Of a stretch of 64,000 nucleotides of DNA, positions 50,547 to 59,260 are shown piece by piece. The position numbers and the translations under genes are program-made. Under the pieces are notes generated by a model. It did no database searches. It was not told the origin of the DNA and saw only the letters and a list, made by a program, of their open reading frames with translations. Source of the DNA: Maribellus sp. YY47 (lineage in GTDB: Bacteria > Bacteroidota > Bacteroidia > Bacteroidales > Prolixibacteraceae); contig NZ_JALGYW010000014.1 in the NCBI RefSeq assembly GCF_023111095.1, positions 62,001 through 126,000 of the forward strand, in the 5' to 3' direction. Each line of letters begins with the position of its first letter. Positions within the stretch are counted from its first letter, which is position 1.

Positions 50547-51526
50547 TCTGTCTCAATTTTTATATTTTTTGATTGATGGATGTTTCCCTGTTCATCCACA
50601 ATAATGCATTCAATGTTGGGCAACTGGTTAATGCGGTCGATTCCCACGTCGATTCCCATTACAAAGATGGAAGTGGCCAGCGCATCGGCCAGCTCGGCTT
50701 TCGGTGCAAATACGGTGGCACTGATGATCCCCGTTGCGGGATATCCGGTTCTGGGGTCTATGATGTGGGCGTATCGTTTCCCGTTAAAGCTTACATATTT
50801 TTCGTAATCGCCCGATGTAACCACTGCTCCGTGTTCAATGGGAAGCAAGGCAAATGCCTTGTTTTTGTCCATCGGATTGGTGATGGCTACCATCCAGTCT
50901 TCTCCGTTGGGTTGTTTTCCCCAGGTATTCATGTCGCCCGAGGCATTAATAATCCCGGCAATCACGCCTTTTTGTATCAGAAGATCTTTGGCTTTGTCGG
51001 CAGCATAACCTTTTCCGATGGCGCCAAAACCGATTTTCATTCCCTCTTTTTTCAGAAAGACAGTTGAATTAGTTTCATCCAAAACAATGTTCTGATAACC
51101 GACTTTTGAAACAGAGGCTTTTATCGATTCTTCCGAAGGCATTTCTTTCATACTTCCGTCAAATTTCCATATGCGATCCATCGACGCATAAGTAATGTCG
51201 AATGCGCCGTCGGTTAATTTCGAAATTCCGATAGCTCTCTTTATCAGGTTGAAAAGTTCGGGTGAAACTTTTACCGCTTTCTTCCCGGCTGCAGTATTTA
51301 CTGCCGATGTTTCGGAATCGGGATCCCACGATGAAATCAATTTTTCGATACGCGTAATTTCCGCAACAGCCAGATCAATAAATTGGTTGGCTTCTGTTTC
51401 GTTGTTGGCCACAACCGTAATCTCGAAGCGGCTGCCCATTAACTTTAGCGTACGCTTAAAGGGCTGGTTGGCCAGAGCAAATCCGGCCAGCGAAACAAAT
51501 AATATGGCCAGAGCAAATCGCATCAT
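50543..51526 (-). CDS. apbE: ApbE-family FAD:protein FMN transferase
   Basis: A 327-residue exported enzyme with signal peptide (ending LANQ). Family motifs: MGSRFEITV near 30, FGAIGKGYAADKAK near residue 170, NASGDMNTWGKQPNG, GAVVTSGDYEKY, YAHIIDPRTGYPA and ADALATSIFVMG. ApbE transfers FMN from FAD to Thr of target proteins such as NqrB, NqrC and other flavoproteins outside the cytoplasm. The DUF4266 and DUF3570 genes are its partners here; the nqr genes at the window's right edge are another possible client. Confidence 0.92.
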   Translation of the reverse strand: MMRFALAILFVSLAGFALANQPFKRTLKLMGSRFEITVVANNETEANQFIDLAVAEITRIEKLISSWDPDSETSAVNTAAGKKAVKVSPELFNLIKRAIGISKLTDGAFDITYASMDRIWKFDGSMKEMPSEESIKASVSKVGYQNIVLDETNSTVFLKKEGMKIGFGAIGKGYAADKAKDLLIQKGVIAGIINASGDMNTWGKQPNGEDWMVAITNPMDKNKAFALLPIEHGAVVTSGDYEKYVSFNGKRYAHIIDPRTGYPATGIISATVFAPKAELADALATSIFVMGIDVGIDRINQLPNIECIIVDEQGNIHQSKNIKIETE

Positions 51527-51975
51527 CTTTTACTGATTGATACCAGGTGCTCGATGTATTCTTTGGGTGAAAGCTTTTTGTACCCTGTTTCTCCGAGTAT
51601 TTTCCCGGTTTTGTCGAGTACGGCAACAAAAGGAAAGAAACCTTTCGAGTTGTATTTTTCGGCCAGCTGCTTGTTGAATTTAACCTGTTCGCTGTCGGGT
51701 TGATTTTCTTTTTTTCTCGGAAAATCGGCTTTGTAGACTACCAGGTGATCGGCAGCGTACGTTTTAAACTCATCTGAACTCCAGATTTCCTTTTCCAGTT
51801 TCATACACGGTGCACACCAGTCGGAACCCTGGAAAATGAGTAATATGTTTTTATTTTCTGCGGCTGCCTTTTCTTTTATTTTCTCAAAATCAGTAGTCTT
51901 GTTTTGCGCAGAAAGCGTGAGTGTGAAAAGCAGAAATAGAAAACTGATCAAAACTCCGGTTTTTTTGAATTGCAT
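51523..51975 (-). CDS. Periplasmic thioredoxin-like protein
   Basis: A 150-residue exported thioredoxin-fold protein (signal peptide ending LSAQ when started at 51975; the frame is open to 52032, but those residues break the signal pattern). Active site GSDWCAPCMKLE with Cys pair, and a GFFPFVAVLD cis-Pro loop. The stop overlaps the apbE start by four bases. It may reduce or load the cysteine tail of the DUF4266 protein (inference). Confidence 0.87.
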   Translation of the reverse strand: MQFKKTGVLISFLFLLFTLTLSAQNKTTDFEKIKEKAAAENKNILLIFQGSDWCAPCMKLEKEIWSSDEFKTYAADHLVVYKADFPRKKENQPDSEQVKFNKQLAEKYNSKGFFPFVAVLDKTGKILGETGYKKLSPKEYIEHLVSISKR

Positions 51976-52108
51976 TGTCAGTTGTATTAAGTGAATGATT
52001 TTAAAGAAATTTTGTTCATATAAACCCCGCAACAGATGAATTGTTCTGTCGAAACCGGAATTTAACGTTTGTTAGCGGTAGTGAGTTATGTGAAACAAAA
52101 GGTGGAAA

Positions 52109-52999
52109 TTATTCGCCGGCGGTATAAAAACGTGTGGTTGGATAGGCGAATTGAATGTCTTTTTCGGAAGCAAAAGCTTTCAGAATCCTTTGCCAGATTT
52201 GGTTTTCAGATCCTCTTCGTGTACGGGGATTACAGAGGTAACGAACAGTGAGCCGAACGCCGTATTCCTTTACCGACGTATAAACGATGGGAGTGAGGTG
52301 CTTGTAATAAATCATGTAATTCTTGCTGGCCTCAAGTATTTCCTTTTTAGCCTTTACCGGAATATCTTCTGCCAGTTCGTTGATGATCTCTTCAAGAATG
52401 ATCTTTGCTTTTTCCCAGTTACTCTCAAACGTTATGTTCACTTTTATTTCATTCCAGATGTATTCAAATCCGGCGCTGTAGTTGGCTTGTGGTTCCAGAA
52501 AAACCTTTCCGTTGGGAATGTGCACGATTCTTCCCGTGCTTTGGTCGGCTTCCACCCAGTTCCCAATTTCGAGGATCGTAAACTGAAACAGACGGATATC
52601 GATAACATCTCCGATATAGCTGGCCACCTGCACCCGGTCTCCCACATTAAATGGTTTCCTGAAAATGATAAAAAGCCAGCCGGCAAGGTTGGTGAGCGGG
52701 TCTTTTAGCGCAATGGCAATACCGGCGGTAAATAAGCCCAGAAAAGTTCCAAACTCCTCGAAAGCTTTTATCCATACGGCTGCGACCATTAAAAGTCCGA
52801 TGAAAGGCAGGGTCATGGAAAGTGATCTTTTCCACTGGTAACGCACTTTAACATCTTCCGTGCGCCGCCAAACCACTTTTAGGATCGCTAAACGCACCAC
52901 CGACAAGAAAACGATGATCAAAACCGAAACGATCACTTTGCTGAACGTCTCGGCATTTAACCCAATATGATGCGTTATAAACTCGTTAATTTGATTCAT
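52109..52999 (-). CDS. Small-conductance mechanosensitive channel (MscS) family protein
   Basis: A 296-residue membrane protein. One helix near the start, a second at 48-68, and the pore helix TAGIAIALKDPLTNLAGWLFIIF around 90-112, then the MscS beta domain (FNVGDRVQVASYIGDVIDI, IPNGKVFLEPQAN) and an alpha/beta C-terminal part. MscS proteins release solutes on hypo-osmotic shock. It lies on its own before the cotransporter-like gene. Confidence 0.88.
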   Translation of the reverse strand: MNQINEFITHHIGLNAETFSKVIVSVLIIVFLSVVRLAILKVVWRRTEDVKVRYQWKRSLSMTLPFIGLLMVAAVWIKAFEEFGTFLGLFTAGIAIALKDPLTNLAGWLFIIFRKPFNVGDRVQVASYIGDVIDIRLFQFTILEIGNWVEADQSTGRIVHIPNGKVFLEPQANYSAGFEYIWNEIKVNITFESNWEKAKIILEEIINELAEDIPVKAKKEILEASKNYMIYYKHLTPIVYTSVKEYGVRLTVRYLCNPRTRRGSENQIWQRILKAFASEKDIQFAYPTTRFYTAGE

Positions 53000-53054
53000 G
53001 AGCAGTTTCGCTTTACTAAGTTTAATTTACAAAAAGCCTGACTAATTTGCCGAA

Positions 53055-55274
53055 CTATTCAATGGCTTTCTGATTCTTGGAATGCACAAACAATACGGTA
53101 CCGAGGTCATCGTATCCCTTAAACAGGTCTTCTCTTTCATGTTTCACCAGTTCTTCGCGCAAACCAATCAGGGTAAGACCGGCTTTACTGGAGTGTTCGG
53201 CAATGATTCTCCGGGAAGACACTCCGGCGGGTTGCAAAATCACTTTTACGTTTTTCTCGTTGATGGGCAAGCGTCCCAGTATAATCAGATTTTTAAGTTC
53301 GGTTTTGGTCGAACTCAATTCATTTTCCTTGCACAACGCGAAGATTTTGATTTCGGTCTTTTTTAACTCCGGATGGCCCAGAATAATAAAACTCAGCAAA
53401 ATCATAAGGTTGGAGTTTTCAGTATCCAGCGAATTGATCCAGATATGAATGCCGTTTCGCATGTTCATGGGTTTTTCCGAACAGGCCAGAATACAAATGT
53501 CGAACCGGCCACTGTTGACCAATGCAAAGTTTTCAATCACTTTTTTCAGGTTGTCGGGCTGCTCCTTGTCGTATTCAAAAATAACCATGTTGTTTTCCAT
53601 TCCGGCAATGCCCGGAATCTGGATGGCCTGCGATATAGCCGAAGTGTAGGATGGAGAAATGATGGTATCTACATAAACAAAGTTGTCTACTTCGTTGATG
53701 GCTTCCAATATTTCACCCAGCTTTTTCTCTGCTTCTTTCACGGTATTTTTAGAGTAATAATCTTCAATTAAATGGAGGTAGGTGCCAAAGCCGTATTTGT
53801 ATGAAATCCAGTTGAGCAGTTGAAAAGCTTTGTTTTTATGAATGGGCTTGTTTGAGATGCAGATGGCACTGGGGCGCCATTCCTGTTGCATAACTTTTGA
53901 ACGTTTCTTTTGCAACATGATCTGTATGTCGCGGTTCAGCTGAAAAATGGCATTGGCAAAAATCGAGGCAAAACCTTTCCGGTGTTTGTGGTAGTGGTTC
54001 ACATACAGGTAAACCAGGGTCATTACAACAATGGCAAGCAGGGCGTAAGTGGTACTTATTTTAAACATTACCCAAACCGAAACCAGAAAACCCACCAGTG
54101 AAATGTACCAGCGCGATTTAAAAGTTGGCCGGTACGATGGCGACGAACCGAAATGATTCAGGAAGGAAATTAAGCAGAGCGAACCATAGGTTACCATAAA
54201 AAACATGGAAATAATAGATGCTACTGCGTTTACGTTCCCCAGCGCCACAAACACAAAGGCGATTACTGAAGTGACCAGTGAAGCGTGTTTCGGTTCATTG
54301 TCTTCGGGATTTCCGGCAGAAAGCCAGGTATTTATTTTCTTCGAAGGAAAAGCTTTGTCTAAAGCCAGCGCCTGCAAAGTTCTCGGAGCCACCATAAACG
54401 AACCCAGCGCCGAAGAAAAAGTGGAGGCTGCCAACCCGAGCGGAATTACCACCGCTCCTGCTATGGCAATGTCTCCCATAACCAGTTGCTTGTTTAATAA
54501 ATCCTCGACAGAAGCAGAACCGGCGAGTTTAAAAATCACAAAAAAGTAAATAATCATTCCGGAAAACGTGGCCAGAATCGTTCCAAGTGGAATCGATTTT
54601 GATGGCTTTTTTAAATCGCCGGAAAGACCAACACCTGCGGTCATGCCGGTAAAAGCAGGAAAAATAATCGCAAACACCAGGAAAAAGCTTTCCGGGTTAC
54701 GGAATTTACTGTCAGCTAACGAATAGTCGACATTGGCAGCGTGGCTTGTACTTCCCATGAAAAACAGGATCAGTGAAATAAAAAGAATTCCTACTACAAC
54801 ATAGAGTGCTTTTACGCCCAGGTTGGCACCTTTTTTTACGATCATAACTGCCAATCCGAACATCACCGGCAAACTAATGACCTGCCGGGGTAAAATAAAA
54901 TCATACGTTTTGGCCAGGAAGTCAAAGAAGAATTCAAAGGCTTCGGTAAATGCAATGATATAGAATGCCACACTAATGGCCTGCGAAAAGAACAGCGCAA
55001 TACCGATAGTTGCACCGATATTCAGCCCAAACGACCGCGAAATAATAAAATACTCACCGCCGCCTTCCACACGTTTGTTGGTGGCAATTTCGGAGATTGC
55101 CAAAGCAGTTGGAATGGTTACCAGGTGCCCCAGCAGGATAATGATTACGACTCCCCAGAAACCGAGTGTTCCTACGGCAAATCCAAAACGCAGGAAAAGA
55201 ATAGCTCCGAGAATGGTGGAAATAGCCGTGAAAAATACGGGTGCAGTGCCAAATTGTTTTGTCTGGTTTATCAT
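53055..55274 (-). CDS. Cation-chloride-cotransporter-like APC permease
   Basis: A 739-residue protein: ~470 residues of twelve-helix APC-fold transporter (GTAPVFFTAISTILGAILFLRFG, GGGEYFIISRSFGLNIGATIG, FAIIFPAFTGMTAGVGLSGDL), then a ~270-residue cytoplasmic C-terminal domain. Both halves resemble bacterial relatives of eukaryotic Na-K-Cl/K-Cl cotransporters rather than plain amino-acid permeases; the substrate is not read. It stands next to MscS, fitting a role in ion balance. Confidence 0.82.
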   Translation of the reverse strand: MINQTKQFGTAPVFFTAISTILGAILFLRFGFAVGTLGFWGVVIIILLGHLVTIPTALAISEIATNKRVEGGGEYFIISRSFGLNIGATIGIALFFSQAISVAFYIIAFTEAFEFFFDFLAKTYDFILPRQVISLPVMFGLAVMIVKKGANLGVKALYVVVGILFISLILFFMGSTSHAANVDYSLADSKFRNPESFFLVFAIIFPAFTGMTAGVGLSGDLKKPSKSIPLGTILATFSGMIIYFFVIFKLAGSASVEDLLNKQLVMGDIAIAGAVVIPLGLAASTFSSALGSFMVAPRTLQALALDKAFPSKKINTWLSAGNPEDNEPKHASLVTSVIAFVFVALGNVNAVASIISMFFMVTYGSLCLISFLNHFGSSPSYRPTFKSRWYISLVGFLVSVWVMFKISTTYALLAIVVMTLVYLYVNHYHKHRKGFASIFANAIFQLNRDIQIMLQKKRSKVMQQEWRPSAICISNKPIHKNKAFQLLNWISYKYGFGTYLHLIEDYYSKNTVKEAEKKLGEILEAINEVDNFVYVDTIISPSYTSAISQAIQIPGIAGMENNMVIFEYDKEQPDNLKKVIENFALVNSGRFDICILACSEKPMNMRNGIHIWINSLDTENSNLMILLSFIILGHPELKKTEIKIFALCKENELSSTKTELKNLIILGRLPINEKNVKVILQPAGVSSRRIIAEHSSKAGLTLIGLREELVKHEREDLFKGYDDLGTVLFVHSKNQKAIE

Positions 55275-55349
55275 AAAAGAATCTTTCTGGTATTATTATA
55301 AGTCCGATCGAATATAAAATGTTTTCCGGTATATCCGTAATTTCAGCGA

Positions 55350-55700
55350 TTAATATTCTGCCACTACTGCCAGTCCTTTCGCTACTAGATCGTCGTTTAA
55401 AGTCACCGGACTGTCAGAAAATCGAATAATGCCGATATAACGGCCGAATTTGCCCACATCTTTGTTGGTTTCAACAATTACTTCGTAGTTGTTGTCTTCC
55501 ATGCGCTGCACCACATATTCTTTGGCTTCCATCCCTTTTTTGTATTCTTCGCTGTCACGTTTAACGTTGTAGGTTTCGGGAGTATTTATTCCGCGAAGCC
55601 GGATACGTTGAAGCGTGGTAATTTTAAATCCGAGATCGATCACCAGATCCATCGTGTCGCCGTCTACAACGCGGTCGACTTTTGTATGATAAGTATACAT
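55350..55700 (-). CDS. Staphylococcal-nuclease-like (thermonuclease) domain protein
   Basis: A compact 116-residue protein of one SNase fold. It has DGDTMDLVIDLGF, IRLRGINTPET (Arg and Glu of the active site) and GKFGRYIG (the second Arg). It lacks a signal peptide and so is probably cytoplasmic. Whether it degrades DNA/RNA or has another role is not shown. Confidence 0.85.
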   Translation of the reverse strand: MYTYHTKVDRVVDGDTMDLVIDLGFKITTLQRIRLRGINTPETYNVKRDSEEYKKGMEAKEYVVQRMEDNNYEVIVETNKDVGKFGRYIGIIRFSDSPVTLNDDLVAKGLAVVAEY

Positions 55701-55932
55701 GATGACGGTTTTTGTATGATTTGATTTCTAACACATAATTTACATCAAGATAAGGAATGTGCGGATAAATCGTAAATTTTAAACCAAAAGAAATCGCAAT
55801 TCTTTCCGGTGTCTGTTATGTCGTAAAGGTGTATTTTCCCGGATAGCGCAAATTTAAAATTGTTTTAATGCCGTACTTGATGTGGCGCTTTTCTTTTGCT
55901 AACTTACGGCAAATCAAACTGAATGATCTGCC

Positions 55933-57471
55933 ATGCCAAATCTTGCTGAACCCGTCAAAAGGAAATCGTCTGTTCTATCGTTGATAATACCGCCGCTGAT
56001 TAGTTTGTGCATAATATTATTTGCAGACCTTGAACCCGGAAATCCCCGGATAACTTATTGTTTTGCCATTGCAGTACTGATGGCTGCCTGGTGGATTACA
56101 GAAGCAGTGCCTTTAGCGGTTACTGCCTTATTACCGGTAGCCTTGTTTCCGCTTTTCGGGGTGGTAGATGGAAAAACAGTGTCGGCTATCTATTTTAATC
56201 ATCTTATCTTTCTGTTTATTGGCGGATTTCTGATGGCTTTTGCGATGCAACGCTGGAATTTGCATCGTCGCATTGCATTGCGGATTCTGATTCTTTTTGG
56301 TATCAGTCCGGGAAGAATACTGCTGGGATTTATGTTGGCCACTTCCATTTTGTCGATGTGGATGTCGAATACCGCAACAGCCATGATGATGGTACCGATT
56401 GCCTTATCGATTATTTTGAAATTGGAGGAAAGCCTGGGGGAAAAGAAAATGGGGAAGTATGCGATCGGATTACTACTGGGCATAGCTTACGCATCTTCTA
56501 TTGGTGGAATTTCGACGTTGGTGGGGACACCACCGAATTTGTCGTTTGCCCGGATTGTTAGTATCATTTTCCCTGAAATGACAGAAATTTCATTTGCCGA
56601 CTGGTTTATTTTTGCGCTTCCGGCTACTGTCTTGTTGTTCCTACTGGCGTGGCTGATTTTATTTGTGATGTACAAACCCAAAGAGAGCTGGAAAAAAATT
56701 CACATCGATCAATTTCGTGAAGAATATGAAGCACTTGGGAAAGCCCGAAAGGAGGAGAAAATTGTTCTTATTTTATTTATCGCGCTCGCTTTTTTATGGA
56801 TATTTCGTTCCGGTTTTAGCATTCAGTCGTTTGAGATCCCCGGTTGGGCGAAATTGTTTAAAAATCCGGCATACATTAACGACGGAACGGTAGCCATATT
56901 CATGGCGGTTTTGCTTTTTATTCTTCCGGCGCCCTCTGAAAAAGGCGAACGCATAATGAACTGGGAAACGGCACGAAAAATTCCCTGGGACATCGTGCTG
57001 TTGTTCGGCGGCGGCTTTGCTTTGGCTCAGGGATTCGTAGAGTCAGGCCTTTCGCTTTGGTTTGGTGAACAGATGGCAGGCCTGGCCGATGTACAGCCCA
57101 TTGTACTAACCTTTGCCAACGTTACCATGATGTCGTTCCTGACTGAATTAACATCAAACACGGCTACTACCGAAATGATTTTGCCTATTCTTTCAGGGCT
57201 TTCTACCAGTATCGAAGTAAATCCCTTATTGTTGATGATCCCGGCAACCCTTGCTGCTTCTCTTGCATTTATGTTGCCGGTGGCCACACCGCCTAATGCT
57301 ATTATTTTCGGAACCAACCGGATAAAGGTAAAAGATATGGTCCGTACCGGTTTTTTACTAAATCTGGCCGGGATTATCGTTGCAACACTCGTCATGTATT
57401 TTTGGGGTACAACTGTATTTCATATCGATGTTTCTGTTTTTCCCGAATGGGCTACGGTTCCTCTAAAGTGA
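55933..57471 (+). CDS. SLC13/DASS-family sodium-dicarboxylate symporter
   Basis: A 512-residue membrane protein with about 12 helices. The two SNT substrate-binding motifs appear as MSNTATAMMM (near residue 148) and LTSNTATTEMI (near residue 408). Other marks are the VGTPPNL loop and VATPPNAI close to the end. Takes up di- or tricarboxylates with Na+, which fits an organism with a Na+-pumping NQR. A 7-bp inverted repeat (55869-55875 and 55905-55911) lies upstream, of unknown use. Confidence 0.9.
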   Translation: MPNLAEPVKRKSSVLSLIIPPLISLCIILFADLEPGNPRITYCFAIAVLMAAWWITEAVPLAVTALLPVALFPLFGVVDGKTVSAIYFNHLIFLFIGGFLMAFAMQRWNLHRRIALRILILFGISPGRILLGFMLATSILSMWMSNTATAMMMVPIALSIILKLEESLGEKKMGKYAIGLLLGIAYASSIGGISTLVGTPPNLSFARIVSIIFPEMTEISFADWFIFALPATVLLFLLAWLILFVMYKPKESWKKIHIDQFREEYEALGKARKEEKIVLILFIALAFLWIFRSGFSIQSFEIPGWAKLFKNPAYINDGTVAIFMAVLLFILPAPSEKGERIMNWETARKIPWDIVLLFGGGFALAQGFVESGLSLWFGEQMAGLADVQPIVLTFANVTMMSFLTELTSNTATTEMILPILSGLSTSIEVNPLLLMIPATLAASLAFMLPVATPPNAIIFGTNRIKVKDMVRTGFLLNLAGIIVATLVMYFWGTTVFHIDVSVFPEWATVPLK

Positions 57472-57576
57472 CGGCTGGCTAAAATTTGGATATTTTTCAT
57501 GTTAAATAGTGATCTTTAGAAAAAAATTAATAAGTTTGAGATCTATTCTGTATAATATCTATAATCAATTAATGCA

Positions 57577-59064
57577 ATGAGTACTAATCGTAGAACATTC
57601 TTGAAGCATATTGGTCTGGGGGCCGGTGTTGCTGCAACTACTCCTTTGATGACTTCGTGCAGCACGGCTTCGGACGAGGAAAAGGCAAAATTCATCCGCG
57701 AATCGGCTGAACGTGTGCCTGCTATGAACTTTAACATGTGTGGCTATGCGGCTCCAAAACTCGAAAAAGTGCGGGTAGGTTTTGTTGGGATCGGCGACCG
57801 AGGTTCGGGTGCTGTACAACGTATGACTTACATCGACGGAGTTGAAATTGTGGCCTTGTGCGATGTGAGACAGTCGGCTGTTGACGGAGCGCAAAAAATT
57901 CTGGCCGATGCCGGTTTGCCAAAAGCTAAAGAATATGTGGGCAGCGAAACCGAATTTAAAAAACTGGCAGCTGATGGTATTTGCGATTTAATTTATACCG
58001 CTACTCCGTGGGAATGGCACGTGCCCGTTGGTATCGCAGCTATGGAAGGTGGAGCACACGCTGCACTTGAAGTTTCGGCAGCCAAAACAATGGATGAGTG
58101 CTGGCAGATGGTTGAGACCTCGGAGCGTACGAAAAAGCATTGCGTTATCCTTGAAAACTGTTGCTACGATTTCTTTGAGTTACTCACCTTAAATATGGTG
58201 CGTCAAGGCGTTTTTGGTGATTTGATTCACGGAGAAGGTGCCTACATTCACGATCTGGATTACTGGCATTTCAATAAACCGCAGGACGAAAAAATGACCG
58301 ATGGCGCTTATTACAAAATGTGGCGTCTGCACGAAAACACCAGACAGGCTAACGTATATCCAACTCACGGTTTAGGACCTATTTGTCAGGCGATGAACAT
58401 CAATCGTGGCGATAAAATGGATTACCTGACGGCCATGATTTCGGAAGATTTTACCCTGAAAAACAGAATAGAAGAAAAGGCAAAAGAAGATCCGTTCTTT
58501 GAACAATTTGTTGGTCAGAAAATGCGTGGGAACATGGACCTGCAAATGATTAAAACCAACAAAGGAAGAACGATCCTGATTCAACACGATATTTCATCAC
58601 CTCGTCCGTATTCAAGAATTCATATGTTGAGCGGAACCAAGTGTTTTGCACAAAAATGGCCGTTGCAGCATATTGCTTTCGGACACAATGTAGTTGATGA
58701 TGCCAAAATGAAGGAACTGGAAGAAAAATATACTCCGGAAATTGTTCGCAGAGTAGGAGAAATGGCCAAAAAAGTTGGCGGACACGGTGGTATGGACTTC
58801 ATTATGGACTGGCGACTGATTGATTGTTTGCGCAACGGGCTTCCGGTTGATATGGATGTTTACGATGCAGCAGCCTGGAGTTGTATCACTCCGCTTAGCG
58901 AGTGGTCGATTGCCAATGGTTCAAAACCAATCGATATACCTGACTTCACTCGCGGAGCATGGAAAACCAATAAACCGGTTCAACCAGACTTCTCTGCCGG
59001 AGGAGGAAACACTAAAGTACGGAATTTAACAGATGCGAACGCTGAAGGACAGCTAAGCGTATAG
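57577..59064 (+). CDS. Tat-exported Gfo/Idh/MocA protein, glycoside hydrolase family 109-like
   Basis: A 495-residue protein. The N-terminus is a twin-arginine signal (NRRTFLKHIGLGAG) with a lipobox MTSC, so it is probably a Tat lipoprotein. The Rossmann half has GFVGIGDRGSGAVQRM; the substrate half has EWHVPVGIAAMEGG, HDLDYWHFN and YPTHGLGPICQAMNINRGD, features of the GH109 alpha-N-acetylgalactosaminidase group, which uses NAD in a redox-assisted hydrolysis. The sugar specificity is not proven. It has its own downstream terminator. Confidence 0.85.
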   Translation: MSTNRRTFLKHIGLGAGVAATTPLMTSCSTASDEEKAKFIRESAERVPAMNFNMCGYAAPKLEKVRVGFVGIGDRGSGAVQRMTYIDGVEIVALCDVRQSAVDGAQKILADAGLPKAKEYVGSETEFKKLAADGICDLIYTATPWEWHVPVGIAAMEGGAHAALEVSAAKTMDECWQMVETSERTKKHCVILENCCYDFFELLTLNMVRQGVFGDLIHGEGAYIHDLDYWHFNKPQDEKMTDGAYYKMWRLHENTRQANVYPTHGLGPICQAMNINRGDKMDYLTAMISEDFTLKNRIEEKAKEDPFFEQFVGQKMRGNMDLQMIKTNKGRTILIQHDISSPRPYSRIHMLSGTKCFAQKWPLQHIAFGHNVVDDAKMKELEEKYTPEIVRRVGEMAKKVGGHGGMDFIMDWRLIDCLRNGLPVDMDVYDAAAWSCITPLSEWSIANGSKPIDIPDFTRGAWKTNKPVQPDFSAGGGNTKVRNLTDANAEGQLSV

Positions 59065-59090
59065 TAGTATAATTTTCATAGATTTAATTA

Positions 59091-59118
59091 AGCCGTTTCC
59101 ATTTGGGAGCGGCTTTTT
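59091..59118 (+). terminator. Rho-independent terminator after the GH109-like gene
   Basis: A 10-bp stem with two G-U pairs (AGCCG...CGGCT plus inner TTTCC/GGGAG) closed by an ATTT loop, then five T residues. Confidence 0.8.
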
Positions 59119-59260
59119 ATTTGCTGTCCGATAAGGTTATCGAATGGTTCTTCTTTATGGTTTTCCCTGAAATTAAGCAAACGAAATACTTCCCCGGAAA
59201 GAGGTTGGGATGAGATATCATTTCCAGATAAAAATCAGGCTTGATACTGTCTGTGTTCCC

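Noticed and set aside
55869-55911. 7-bp inverted repeat TGCCGTA/TACGGCA before the SLC13 gene
   Set aside because: Short arms with a 29-base spacer can occur by chance; not listed as an operator.
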